Source: Salvator merianae (lineage: Eukaryota; Chordata; Lepidosauria; Squamata; Teiidae). Taken from it: DNA of 64,000 bases. The position numbers and the translations under genes are program-made. Below the pieces are notes generated by a model. The model did not search any database, had not been told where the DNA came from, and saw only the letters and a list, made by a program, of their open reading frames with translations. Shown in pieces: positions 36,269-47,539 of this stretch (positions are counted from its first letter, which is position 1; every line of letters starts with the position of its first letter). The stretch lies in assembly GCA_003586115.2 (NCBI GenBank), contig QVOM02000034.1:138942453-139006452 (forward strand), given 5' to 3'.

Positions 36269-37288
36269 AGGCCGCGTTCCAACAGCATAAATTTAATCCG
36301 TATCAGAATAGTACAAGGACTGAATTCGTCTTCTGGTCGTTCCCACAGTTACAGTTTAACACGGATTCAATTCATACCTGCACGTTCCGACACTAATATT
36401 TCCCGTGCTTGGCACGGAGAAACAGTACCTTTTCTGCCTCCGCCCCTTGCCAAATTCCCCTCCCTGTGCAGTCAGTGATTGGCTGCAGTCCCAATGTTCA
36501 AATCTTGACGTCACAGGGGCGGGAAAGTCAAGCTTCACTCTCCATATGTCCCCGCTGCTGCCTCAGAACATGGATTCACTTGGCAGCGTTACTAGTCATT
36601 CGCCATTTGCTCCTTCTCCCCACTACAGCCTCTATCTACACAAGCAGAACTTTAAAACTATGTTCCACAAGCTTTTTAAAGGGCCTTTAAAAGGGCTTTT
36701 TAAAGGGCTTTTTAAAGGGCTGATGGCGATTTCTGCTCCCTTGCAAGTGTACTTTTGCGCAATTGCGCAATTTAAAAGTAGCGCAAAAGCAGGAAGAGGT
36801 TTGTAATGAAGGGAAAAAGTGGGGAGGGAACGTTGGGGGGCTCTACTATCTTGACCTGTGTGCTGACCACAGCAAAACTCCAAACAGGCGCAGTTTATTT
36901 TTTCCTTTAAAGAGCCGACGGAAGTGGAGAAAGCCTTTAGTTTCTTCCAGGCAGGACCGCAGCTTAGCGAAGAAGGAGGACGATTTCTTTTCCCCCGGCA
37001 GCGGGGGAAGGGGGGGTAATGGAGGCAGGGGAAACTAATGTGCTTCCTGCCCACCCACAAAGGTTGTCATTGGCTGGCACAAAAAGAGGTCCCCTCCTTC
37101 TGTATGCCCGCACAAACTGTACGGTCACTCCCAAATAAACGCTTTCACCGTACCCACAGCGCAAAGTAAAGCGCGCTAACGATCTGGAACGGCTTGAGAC
37201 TTCATTAAATCCAAATACAAAGTAGTCCAGATTTCGCCAATGTAGTCCAGAAAAACTACAGAAAGGCAAGATCATGTCGGAACAGCGG
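36269..37288. mobile_element. About 1-kb non-autonomous DNA transposon
   Basis: Left end AGGCCGCGTTCCAACAGCAT and inverted right end CCGCTGTTCCGACATGAT match closely. Flanks GAACTCAG (36261-36268) and GAACTGAA (37289-37296) agree at 6 of 8 bases, consistent with an aged 8-bp duplication of hAT type. The body is CpG-rich and has a short tandem AAAGGGCTTTTT array at 36676-36722. No transposase frame is seen; frames of 90-142 codons overlap on both strands and are not recognised. Confidence 0.6.
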
Positions 37289-37975
37289 GAACTGAAGACG
37301 GCCTGTAAACTGATTAAATGCCGTGTCAGAACGCAACCTAAACTGATGGCCCAAATGTTAAAAAGGGAAAGAAATAAAAACCATATTTTAGAGCTTCAAG
37401 ATATAGGAGGACAGTGCCATAGATTTAACCAAAAAAGAAAAGAAATAATGAGAGAATCTTATCAGAACCTATATATAAACCTTCTAGTGGATAATACGCT
37501 CATAGAACCCTTTTTAAGGAAAGCTAATTTGAAAGCACTCACAGAGCAACAAAGACAATTACTAATAACTCCAGTAACAAGGGAAGAAGTGTTGTATCAG
37601 ATAAACAAGATGAAACCAGGTAAAGCCCCAGGGCTAGATGGCTTTTCAGCCCCCTTTTATAAGATGTATAAAGAAATCTTAGTCAATGTACTAGTAAAAC
37701 TTTACTCACACATAATTAATATGGGGGAGATACCACAATCATGGAACAAATCAGTTTTAGTACCATTACTGAAACAAAAAAAAATCCAATAGAACCCGAG
37801 GCATACAGATCGATAGCACTAATAAATCAGGATTGCAAATCTTCACCAATATCTTAACAAAAAGATTGAACACATATATAGATCAATATATCAATAAGGA
37901 CTAGGCAGGGTTCAAGAAGACAACACACAAACCAAACAAAATCAAAACCAAATACTTCTATCAGTTCAAAAACTA
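37289..37975 (+). mobile_element. L1-clade ORF2 fragment
   Basis: An open frame to 37789 covers the linker between endonuclease and RT and the first RT block: LMAQMLKRERNKNHI, then KMKPGKAPGLDGFSAPFYK, then GEIPQSWNKSVLVPLLKQ. After a frame change YRSIALINQDCK follows near 37806, the 'YRPISL.N.D' block, then the sequence decays. The catalytic YADD region and C-terminus are absent. It differs from the L1 at 36-3394 and is probably another L1 lineage. Confidence 0.75.
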
Positions 37976-38079
37976 GAAATAGTGACAGGTACTATAAAGA
38001 TAAACCTGAAACTCTCTTTAAACAAACATTTAAACTACAAGTAGCACATGAATCATGTAATAAAAAAAGGAAAAGAAAA

Positions 38080-38571
38080 AAAATCAGTTTCTTACAGTTA
38101 AGATGTGGTAAAACATAAATATAGGGAAAAATAAAATTCACAGTTTGTTTTAAAACTAGAAGTCAAGTTTGGCTAATAAAGCTCTAACAATTATAATTAT
38201 GCTCATTTCTACGTACAACAGAAAAGAGTCATGTTACCCACCAATAATTATTACCAGATTCTCAAAATTAAAGAAGAAATAACTCTCATCAAAAATTCCT
38301 TTTATAACCAATGGATGCAGTCACCTGAGCTCATTTCCAATCCACTTGCTTTCACTTCAGGGAAATCCAAACGGATAGCTAGAGACACATTTAGTAGCTT
38401 TTGGAATGTTAGCAGAAGCAGGTGTAGCTGTGGGCTTTGATTGTGCCAAGTTGGTGAATTGTTACAGAATGAAACACAACTCAATATGTGGTGCTTGAAA
38501 ATTTTCCTTCATGGTGTAAAAGCTGGTCTCTTCACAATCTCATTGTTTTGCTGCGGGTCAGCTCCCTGGCA
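38080..38571 (-). pseudogene. Likely 3' UTR of the STK39 retrocopy
   Basis: Directly follows the stop codon on the minus strand, AT-rich, without recognisable repeats until about 38080, where an A/T-homopolymer-rich stretch may mark the old poly(A) tail. Boundary is approximate. Confidence 0.4.
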
Positions 38572-40092
38572 TCAGGTGACACTTAACTGATTAAACCCAA
38601 TCAGTTTTACCTCATCGGGAATTTGGTACCATCACAGCCAAATGCCAGCTTAAAGATTAATGTTTTCAAGGCCTTGGGATCATCTAGTATTTTCTGTAAA
38701 TTAGCAGCAACTATAATTACATCGTGGCCATCAACCAGGCCTGCAGAAAACAGTTCTTGAGATACACAATCTGCTGTATCTCTGCCTGGAGTAAACTCAA
38801 ATCGTATGTCATTAAGTTCCTTTCTGGAATTCCTTAGTCTTAAAACAAGATTTACAGCACATGGAACTTCACCATACTCATTGTTAACAGTAGGTTGAGT
38901 CTGAGGACCTTTTATAGATAAATTCTGTATTTGATCAGGAATATTGATGGAATTCATGGAAATCTCAGCATGTGCTTCTTCTTTTCCCAAGACTTTTCTT
39001 GGGAAAAAGCAGCTTTGCCCTCTTCATTCTTCTCATCCATTTCATCATCACTCCATTCCCAGTCCCCGTCTTCTGTCTTGTGGAGATGGCTGCTAGAACC
39101 TGGAACACTTCTAACCTTTTTTGCTCTTTGTGCTATGTCTGATGTCTTCGTAAGCAGTTTTTCAATCAAATATTCTCTAGTCTTTGCTTTCTGGAAGAAT
39201 TTGCATTTTAAAAGTTCTGCAGCTGTAGGCCTTTTAGATGGATCTTTCTGAAGACACAGTGAAATTTGTTTTATAAAGCATCTGCCATACTTTTTTGTCA
39301 TTTCTTCATCTTCCACGCCTGTTTCCAATGTTGGGGGATCATTTTGCAATGTCAGCATTAATACCTGTTCCATGACATCAAGTGCCATCCAACACGGAGT
39401 ACCAACAAATGTCTTTCTTACTTTGCTATGAGTAACATCACCTCCTCTGGCTAAAAACACTCTAACACCCAAGTCTGCTCTTTGTAGCAAGCCAACTTCA
39501 CCCAGGAGAATATTACCAGCTTTTAAATCCCTGTGGATTGTCCATTCCTATGTAGATAATCTAAACCTTCCAAAACCTCTTTAAGGATTGTTGCTATTAT
39601 TGATTCTTCAAGGATACCACTCTTGTGTTCCCCTCTGTTGACAACATATTTTATTATATCCAGCACTAAGCCTTCACTTACTAGTTTCATAACTAACCAA
39701 AGTTCATCCTTGACCACAAAAGACTTGTAATATGTAACGACGTTCGGATGGTTGCACTGGTTCACGGATTGAATTTCTTTAAGTAATTCATCCATACTGA
39801 TCTGGCATTCCTCCAAATTGATTCTTTTTATTTCTACACTTTCTTACCAGTGTTTACATAGTGCTGCTTGGATTACAGCTGTAGCACTGCTATCGATCAC
39901 CTCCTGCAATTCGTAGGCGTCCTGGCAAATGGACCAGCCAATGGCGGCTGGTTGGGGCACTGGCATCAGAGCCAGAGGAGGAGGCGCAATTGGAGCTGGC
40001 TGGAGCTGGGGCAGCTGCAGTTGAAACTAAGGTTGAAGCATTGTTGGTGGCTGTTGCTAGAAGTGAACAGGCGAGGCACTTGGCTCCGCCTT
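38572..40092 (-). pseudogene. STK39: Processed pseudogene of STK39 (SPAK kinase)
   Basis: STK39 is a Ste20-type kinase that phosphorylates cation-chloride cotransporters. Read on the minus strand, this copy runs from a mutated start (AAG in place of ATG, 40092-40090, followed by AEPSASPVH) to TGA at 38574-38572. It contains the Ala/Pro-rich N-terminus, [23 protein letters not shown] and [14 protein letters not shown] blocks, [34 protein letters not shown] and [25 protein letters not shown] linker. The C-terminal domain ([20 protein letters not shown], then LSVT) is also present. It is contiguous where the gene has many introns, so it is a retrocopy. Damage: internal stops, a one-base deletion before HRDLK (near 39540), DFG changed to DLG, and an in-frame loss of about 34 residues in the C-lobe after VMEQV. 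STK39 fits better than its paralogue OXSR1 (for example YIVNRGEHK-like and LIEKLLT). Confidence 0.93.
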
Positions 40093-40229
40093 GATGTTGC
40101 CACTGGAGTGCACTAGAACAGCAGCAGGCAACCGTCTTCAAACTTCCTTGCCAGCAGCATCACCTTTACCCCTCATCTGCAGCTCCAATAAAACAACTGT
40201 TGAGAACTGTGCAAACAGTGATTACATGG

Positions 40230-40667
40230 AAGTTGAATGAGACATCAAAATGAAATTTAGATAAATAGTGCCAATAAGTGGTAGAAAACTTGACTTTTGA
40301 TTTCATTAGAGAGAGGGAGGAGAGAGGAGAGATGTATATTGTGGTTATGGCTTAAGAAACCACAAGTCCAAGAACTGGGAGAAAATGGTTACATATGCTA
40401 TGTAAACAAAGGGGACTATGGATTTAAAAGGGACTATATGCATAATATTCCATATGAAAGATAATGGTTATTGAAGAGTGCTATAACATCCATTCCTGGA
40501 AGGAGGGGGAGAGGGAGGGGGAAAGGGAGGAAGGGAAGAAGTTAATGGGAAGGGAGGGGAGGGGAGGGGAGGGGAGAGGACAGAAAGCATTGGAGAAAAT
40601 CTGAACAATATTGCAAAATGTACTTTGTACTGTATTTATAAATAATTACTAAAATAAAAATTACAAA
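40230..40667 (+). mobile_element. L1 3' UTR with G-rich purine tract
   Basis: A long purine stretch (40498-40580, GGAGGGG repeats) is followed by GAAAATCTGAACAATATTG, TATTTATAAATAATTACT, AAAATAAAAATTAC and an A run. This is the arrangement at the 3' ends of vertebrate L1s, where a G-rich tract precedes the tail. No ORF2 remains attached. Confidence 0.55.
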
Positions 40668-40692
40668 AAAGGGGGGGATTTGGGTGACCACT

Positions 40693-40827
40693 AAATATCC
40701 TCTGCCTCTGATTGAAGACCTACTCAATCAGTTGTCCCAGAGTCAAATATTCACCTGGCTGGATCTCTGGAAGGCATACTACTGTGTGTGTATTAAAGGG
40801 GAACACATGGACAACTCTGAGAAATGA
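40693..40827 (+). mobile_element. Ty3/Gypsy reverse transcriptase fragment
   Basis: The 44-codon frame reads KYPLPLIEDLLNQLSQSQIF, then TWLDLWKAYY. This is the Gypsy RT segment before and including the first catalytic Asp (LDL), where the family usually has 'T.LDLR.AY'. It ends in TGA at 40825-40827. Nothing of integrase, protease or LTRs is near, so this is an isolated scrap, directly after the L1 tail. Confidence 0.78.
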
Positions 40828-41714
40828 CCTTGTAACTTTTCCTTTGAATCAAAAGAAATATCCTGGTCACAGCAGAAAATTGCTGACAGCTCTGATGGTA
40901 ATTTTAATGCAGGGCAGGATTACATCTCCATCCAAAATAATTTCAAACTTTGCAAGTCATCTGCAAACCTTCAGACTCACATGGATAAATATACGTAGTC
41001 ACTACAGATCTTTTAGAACAGATGTTAGATTACTTCAATTTGCCATACCTGAAATAATTCTGAACAGAGCATGTTGCATATTTAGTTTCCATGTGACTGT
41101 CTCTGGCCAAACTACTCCAATCCAGGAATAGCTAGAGATAAAAAGAATAGCTTAAATCTATTATAGTTTTCACTGGTACTCATTACTAAGTATGTTCATT
41201 TCTATCCTGTGCTTTAAAAAAATGGCTTTATGGATTTACATAATGTGTGCCTTTTATTATATAATATGTACATAAATATGCAACAAAGCACCCATTCACA
41301 CCCAATTTCTGTAGCATACCCATTATGCAAACTTCAAATAATGTTCTCAGTTCATTAGGTGGAGTATGCAGAAACTTATCTTCTTTGTACAGTTCATACT
41401 TGCTTTCCTTCTGGCAATTTCTCTTGTTGCAAAAGTTCCAATAAAAGATGAAACTAATGTGAAACAAGATTTTCAGAAGTATTTTGGGATAAGTATGAAG
41501 CAGCAGTAAACAGAAGCAAACTCTTGTTTGTTCTGCTCCCACTGGAACTGCTTCTCAAGGCAACAATTGCTGTGTTCAAGATTTGTGATGAACGTACAAG
41601 GACATGCACACATGCACACATAGACAAAAAAAGGTAGCTATTAGGGAAGGAAGTATGACTTCACCCCATATTAGATTTGGGAGTCCCCAGTTCTCAAAGG
41701 GAGAAAGTGGGGTG
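40828..41714. other. No recognisable feature
   Basis: The frame 41228-41542 (104 codons, minus) is not recognised. No repeat boundaries seen. Confidence 0.4.
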
Positions 41715-41719
41715 GTTCT

Positions 41720-42079
41720 TGTCAGAGCGTATATAGCGGAATTTGGCCTGGAGTCAGATCACTAGTTAAGCTCAGCTAGTAGTCAGATAGACAAATAAAT
41801 CTAGAGACTAGATACTTTCATTTAATAAACTCTTTATTTACAGTATCTACAGTAGAGAGAAAAACTCGCATACTCCTTCTACCTCACTAGTCAAACAAGC
41901 ACTAACTGTCTTTCTTATACAGCACACACACAAGATATGAACATTCCAAATGACGTCAGCAACTGTCATCAACTGTCAGCTAGAGTTATGAAAACAACAT
42001 GGTAAATCTCTGTCTCAAGAAATGCTGACTCATTGTGACTCTTTGTTCCTGACTTGGTTAACTCTTTCCATACTTGACA
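41720..42079 (-). mobile_element. Solo LTR, 360 bp, with 5-bp target duplication
   Basis: On the minus strand it begins TGTCAAGTATGG and ends CGCTCTGACA, so TGTCA...TGACA are perfect inverted ends. GTTCT occurs at 41715-41719 and 42080-42084. Inside, in LTR order, are a TATA-like GTATAAGAAAG (near 41920) and AATAAAGAGTTTATT (41837-41823). A 5-bp duplication fits Gypsy/Copia-type integration better than most gamma- or epsilon-type retroviruses. No internal region remains, as after LTR-LTR recombination. Confidence 0.9.
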
Positions 42080-42084
42080 GTTCT

Positions 42085-43800
42085 AGTTCATATCTGCAGC
42101 ATCAGACATCCACTCTAACCTGAAGGAAACTCATAAGGATGAGATTTTTATTCTTACAATAACCAACTAGGCCTATTTATTGATAAACAACATCTAAGAT
42201 GTTGCTGCCACCACCCCAAGAAAATTGTTTATGTGATCACTAGGAGTCCTGCTCAGCTTGGTGGCACCTTTTTACTTTTTTAATATTAAGTGCTATCCGG
42301 CCTGCTTTAATGCCTGATTTTCCTACTGCAAAGCATTCTGGGCTTTGTAGCAGTGGAGTGGTCAACTGGGAGCAATTGTGTCATTGGACTTTTCCAACTT
42401 TTCATTCCAGAATGAATTTGGTTTTGGTTCCATTATTTCACCTTATCTATTGTGGTCTTATGCTAACTTACAAATGGCAATCCATAACTATATGGCTCAG
42501 GCTGTACCTGCACCCAGGGCATGTGGGGGAGGCACCACAATCTCTGCCTGACAGGATACCTCCTGGTTGCCACTTTAGAGCGAGGAACCCTTCTTCAGAG
42601 CAGCGCTCCAAGGTGCCCTCACAAAATGGTACCTTAGATGGCAATTATTGCCCGCTAATATGGTGGCACGATTACCAAGAGGCACATTCATCTGGTAAAA
42701 GAAGATATGGCCTCAAGTCTTCAAGTGCTGTCTGACAATATATAAAAAACCCTTCATATAATTGTACACCCAAATACATCTCCAAATTAACCATAGATTC
42801 AGCTTATTCAGAGTGAAGTGTGCCTTTATATCCCAGCTTTCATCCATAGAATTCATATGACAGATGCTATTCACTTCTGTCTTTTTTTAAATTCATAAAT
42901 TGAACAAATCTCTTCACGTCTACCAGTTCTCTTAGCTGATTATACACACATGTACAAACACACACATAGGTTGTGCCTGCAGAGCCAAGAAAGGTCACAC
43001 AGAAAAGGCCCAAGGAGCACAACAATCACATGTCACTGCATCCACCAAACTCACAGCCTGTGCTAGAGGGCAACAAGCACTCTCAGAAGCAGCCATTGGA
43101 AAATTCATTCCAAATGGCACTTGCTGCCCTCATAGGCTCCTGCCACAACCATGCAAAGGGACAGCAGCAGCAAGAGCAACTTACCTGCTCCACTTTCTGA
43201 CTAGCTTTATTACAGAACACATAGAAAATGGTCCACTTCCAAGTTTTCATCCCTTAATGCAGTCAGCTAGCAACTTCAAAGCTAGGAAACTTTAGTTCCC
43301 CGACTTCAAGGTTTGTGAGGGCAGGAGATATGCAGACATGTGCCTCCTGATTCTGGAGCTGGAGCAAGAACTCCAGCCAACAAAAGTCTTCTTCCATCAC
43401 CATCCGGAAACAACCACATATACCTACATTTAGGAACCACTCAGTTTCCTTAAATCATATGATTATCTGTTTAAATTACAAGTTATACTTCACTTGAGCT
43501 GAAGAACTGCAGCCTTTATTTTGTTCAGTTGTTGCAAGATTTCTGTTCCTTGTTCTCTTTTCTCATCCCCATTTTGCTAATGATATAGAATGTTTCTTAT
43601 TCTTTGGGAGATTAGATGCCTCCAAAATTATAAATTGACAGGATTGTTTCTGATATCCACAATTACAACCTTTGGGATAAACAAAATTCATATATAATCT
43701 CATCTCTCTCAGGAATATCAAGAATTTCTCTAGACCATAGTCACTATGGCTGTGATTACAATGGTCTACTGGGAGGTCATGTCTACTGGTAAATCTCCAC
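42085..43800. other. No recognisable gene
   Basis: The frame at 42310-42735 (141 codons, plus) is the longest; it has no recognisable motif and no splice context. Confidence 0.4.
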
Positions 43801-43807
43801 ATCTTCA

Positions 43808-44043
43808 TGGGATGAGGTGTTGGACCTGGCCATAGCACGAAAACGGAGGCATAGCCCATGCCAGTGGTAAACTGCTTGTAAATAGCCACCACAGTTTTTC
43901 AGGGTGTTATACTGACCTGGCTGCTTATGTGTGGATGGCACACAAGTACCTGAACTGGTCAACCAGAACCAAGGACCTTGGTCCATTTTGCCAGGTACCC
44001 AGAAGCATCTCTGGAAGTGGGTTACTGGCTAAAACAGCCCCAG
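43808..44043 (+). mobile_element. Dispersed palindromic repeat, copy 2
   Basis: Copy of the repeat at 23130-23376. The central inverted repeat is more eroded here. Confidence 0.62.
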
Positions 44044-44740
44044 CCGCCCAGCCAGTCCTAGGTCAGATCACTTGATCCTACCCAGATTCAGCCCAACACA
44101 GTGCAGGATAATGAGTGCTGTGTGAAAACATCCTATATAACCACATAGATCCCTACCACTTATTTCTTCTGCCTTCCCACTGTAATTCTGGAATGTTTTC
44201 ATTTTTCAGCATCCTTTGTTCTACAATTTCTGAGGAAAGCAAAAGATGGAAGCCTTTCCATGCTTCATAGAACTTCATCAATTTCAAAACACTTAAGCAG
44301 AAGGTAAAACATTGCAATCAAATCTTAAGCCCAGTTCTTCTGCATTAAGACCCATAGTGCAGAATGCAAGAGAGGTTCTATAATGAAACAAAACTTGGGC
44401 CAGCAAATTACTTCTTCTGCATTGAAGAGATAGTTTGGCTTAGTTGGAGGCTCATTCACATTGGGCACCTGAAGTGTGAGATCTCTTGTTGCAATCCTAT
44501 ATCACAAATTTTTCAATATAAGGAAAAATAGCAGAGTGATGAATAGCCTGCAAACTAAAGAAGAATGTGATAGTTACACATGATGCAATGTGTAATATCA
44601 TGTGCAAAAAGCCACTGTCAAAGGAAAACTACCCAAGTAATTTGTACAATGTTTGCACAAATTGCACTCTGTGTGAATGAGCTATACGTCAATTCAACTG
44701 AGCATCTCCTGCAACATCAAATGGCACTGTTCAAAATTAA
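44044..44740. other. No recognisable feature
   Basis: No gene or bounded repeat recognised. Confidence 0.4.
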
Positions 44741-45060
44741 GGGCCTATCTGCACTTACCTGTAATCAGGATTAGGATCCCTTATGGAGCTCTTCGAGGCC
44801 TCTTCTGTCTGCATGCTGATGTGGATTAGAGAGGTCTTCTCCAGTACTGGTATGCTCCATCCACACAGGACAGAGCACATTCCAGATTTGGATACTCCTG
44901 ATCTGGATTACCAGTGGACCCAATTAAACAGATCTACCAGTGTACCAGCTCAGACCAATCCAGATCACAGAGGCATGCAGAAGGAACCACCATTTTCCAG
45001 ACTACCGGAAGACTCATTTCAGCAGCACACCAAAGACCTGATCCTATCCCAGTAAAGAGA
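44741..45060. mobile_element. hAT-like MITE fragment
   Basis: Starts GGGCCTATCTGCACTTACC, matching the termini at 27173 and 27891. The right end was not found; the tandem repeat at 45061 begins soon after. Confidence 0.45.
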
Positions 45061-45560
45061 AGTGATAGGAAGAAAAAAGCGAGGCAGAAGGAAGGTTGAC
45101 AGCCTATGCACACAAGGTTGAAAGGCTAATTATTAAGAGGCATGAAAGAGAATTGACATTTGCTTCCTTTTTTAGGAACGGATGGTGACAGAAGAGAGGA
45201 AACGAAGCAGAACAAAAGTTGACAGCCTGTGCACACCTGAGTGCAAGGCGATAGTGTTAGAGGTAGAAGACCACAAGGTCCATTATGTTGAAGAGGTTAA
45301 AACCCTAATCTCATCTCAAGTAAAGGAGGCAGCAGAAAAATAAAAGTGAGGCAAAGGGAAAGTTAACATCCTGCATGCACACAAGGTTGCTAGACTAAAT
45401 AGTAAGAGACATGAAAGAAAGTTGACATCCTATTCCTTTTATAGGAAAGGATGGTGACAGAAAAGAAGTGAAGCAGAAAGAAAATTGACAACCTGGGCAC
45501 ACCTGAGTTATAGCGGGAGAGGTGAAAGAAAACTGACAGTGCTGGAGAAGTCAAAGGCAG
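45061..45560 (+). repeat. Two-level (higher-order) tandem repeat
   Basis: Four related units, anchored by GTTGACAGCC-like cores at 45095, 45218, 45362 and 45484, alternate between two types. Type A has the core then CACACAAGGTTG; type B has it then GCACACCTGAG. The A-B pair repeats once with a period of about 267 bp. It is purine-rich and non-coding. Confidence 0.8.
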
Positions 45561-45959
45561 AGAGGAGAGAGAGGAGAGCAAAGAGCTAACTTATAACCCC
45601 CAAACATTAGGATCCCAAGACAGGAAGGGGAGAGATCCAGTTATTTTATTTTTATTTTATAAAGGCATCTACAGTACCAGAAACATTATCCATTCAATAA
45701 TATCAACTTCCTTAGTGAACAATAAGAGTCCCCCATCCCAGCATAGAGCAGCTGTAAATACAAACTTATAGTGAGAAACATAGCAAAATCAAGTAAAGAA
45801 AGACAGAAAGACAAAGAAAGTAAAGGTTCAGAGAGACAGCTCCCAGCTCAATTTCCATTCTGCCCTCAAGTCTCGCACAAAGGACTCCATCGTGGCTTTG
45901 GAGTCTCCCAAGACGACAAGGAAAGTTCTGCAACAGACTCAGGTTTCCAGCCTACATTT

Positions 45960-46667
45960 TCTTTAGCATGTCCAGTATCTTCTGGACTTCTTCCTTGACA
46001 CTCATGAACATTGTGACTTGGATGGTTGCTGGAAACAGCTGTCTAAACCTAATGTTGGCCTCGTTCAGGGCTCTAACCTGAGGTTTCCACTCCCAGACAC
46101 CTTGTAAGTCACGCTGTCACCTAAGAAATCTGTACAATTTGTCTTTTTCTCTCTGAGTTTTTCAAGGCCATAATAAGATCCCTCGACTTCAAGGACTGTT
46201 CCCCGCTGAAGATGCCCCCACAATGAGTTCACTGAATGTCATCATATTGAATAGGTTGATCAGGAGCTACTATGCTGATCAGGTAACCAATAGAATTGCA
46301 GCCTTCCTGAGATTCTGGGATCCTGTGTAATTTCAGGTTTCCCCATCTTGACCTGTTCTGCAAGTCAGTTAACTGCATTTTAAGGGCAACTGTCTCCATG
46401 AGGAACTTCCTCAGAATTTCCTACCACCATGTTGTAGGCCTTTGACACAGTTTTCACTGTCTCCTGTGTAGTAGAGTGAAGGGCCTCAAACTGCTGCTCC
46501 TTTTTTTGGAGCCTAGTATTCACAGCCTGTAGGAGGTCTTGCCATTCCTGTCTAAGGTTCTCCCTCTGCTGCTCAAAGTGTTTATTCAATAGCTGTGTAA
46601 TAGCTTTGTCTGCAGAAGAATCCTGACCTGCTTGAGAGGGTGAGGTAGCTCTGGTTGTGCCATGCAC
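45960..46667 (-). mobile_element. L1 ORF1 remnant, second copy
   Basis: The frame 46380-46667 is a coiled coil (RENLRQEWQDLLQAVNTRLQ, then KKEQQFEALHSTTQETV). A LTDLQNRSRWGNLKLHRIPE block near 46360 starts the RRM-like domain. Near 46050 the frame reads ALNEANIRFRQLFPATIQV then SVKEEVQKILDML, the C-terminal domain. It differs from the ORF1 at 11330-11995. Stops and frame changes make it a pseudogene. Confidence 0.6.
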
Positions 46668-47192
46668 ATATTACCACTGGGAATAAAGCTGCTTTCTTTA
46701 GGCAAATTTCAGACAGAAAAATGCCTGAACATGATGAAAATCAGCTAAAATTGCACTGTGGAAGACGCTTGGTCTGATAGGAAGGTCCAGTTGTGGTCAG
46801 GTTTCCAAAACCCTTTGCTTGGAGAAGAATGGCAGTGGGTAGGTACATTTACTTTCAGGCATCCACCATGCTGTCTATTGCACCAGGAGATCTACCAGAT
46901 AAGTGTTTAACTAGAGGTCAAATTAATTCTTCCTGGGACCTACTATAAAAGGGAGAGCATAACAGAGTGTGTTCTATTGATTCAGGTAAATGGTCAAGTG
47001 CTGTAATATTACTAATTTATATTATAGCCATTGGTCAATCAATAAAACAAAACATCAAGTAGCACTAGCAAACAGAATTCAAAACAAACATACAGATAAA
47101 TACATTTTACATTTTCTTAAACTGAGTCCTCAAGTTTATAGCAATATTTTAAAAAACACTTTGCTACTGTTTTAGTACTTTCACAGCTTATA
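46668..47192. other. No recognisable feature
   Basis: No gene or clear repeat recognised. Confidence 0.4.
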
Positions 47193-47405
47193 TCAGAAAG
47201 ACAATGATTTGTATAAAACAACTAATTTCTTCCAGGAAATCTTGCTAATTTTGAAAAAAGTAATTTTATTCCTAGTGTCTTGGTGTAAGGAACAAAGTAA
47301 TAGGACATGTGCAACTATTTCAAGATATCCAGAACTGCAAGGGCAAAAGGCTGTGGCTGAGGAATCCTTGGCCAGCCTCCTTTCTAAGAAAGATGAGGGC
47401 AACAC
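47193..47405 (-). mobile_element. C-terminal fragment of an R4-like LINE
   Basis: The 70-codon frame contains FCPCSSGYLEIVAHVLLLCS then LHQDTRNKI. This is the CxC...H...C cysteine/histidine pattern near the end of R4/Dong-type LINE proteins, also hinted at near 16555. The rest of the element is missing. Confidence 0.6.
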
Positions 47406-47539
47406 AGTTAAATGAGCTCAAGTCAATGAGGATTGAAACTTTGGGAAAAGGAGTGTCGATAAGTAGTTTGCCCCTCTATTTCCCACTGCGCAAGAATGAG
47501 AAACTAGAAGATACATGAATACGGTTAGTTGGTCTAGAT

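Noticed and set aside
36632..37060. Frame containing repeated KGPLK/KGLF blocks
   Set aside because: The repeats come from the AAAGGGCTTTTT tandem array at 36676-36722.
38572..40092. OXSR1 as parent of the kinase pseudogene
   Set aside because: Several diagnostic segments agree with STK39 and not OXSR1, including the Ala/Pro-rich N-terminus.
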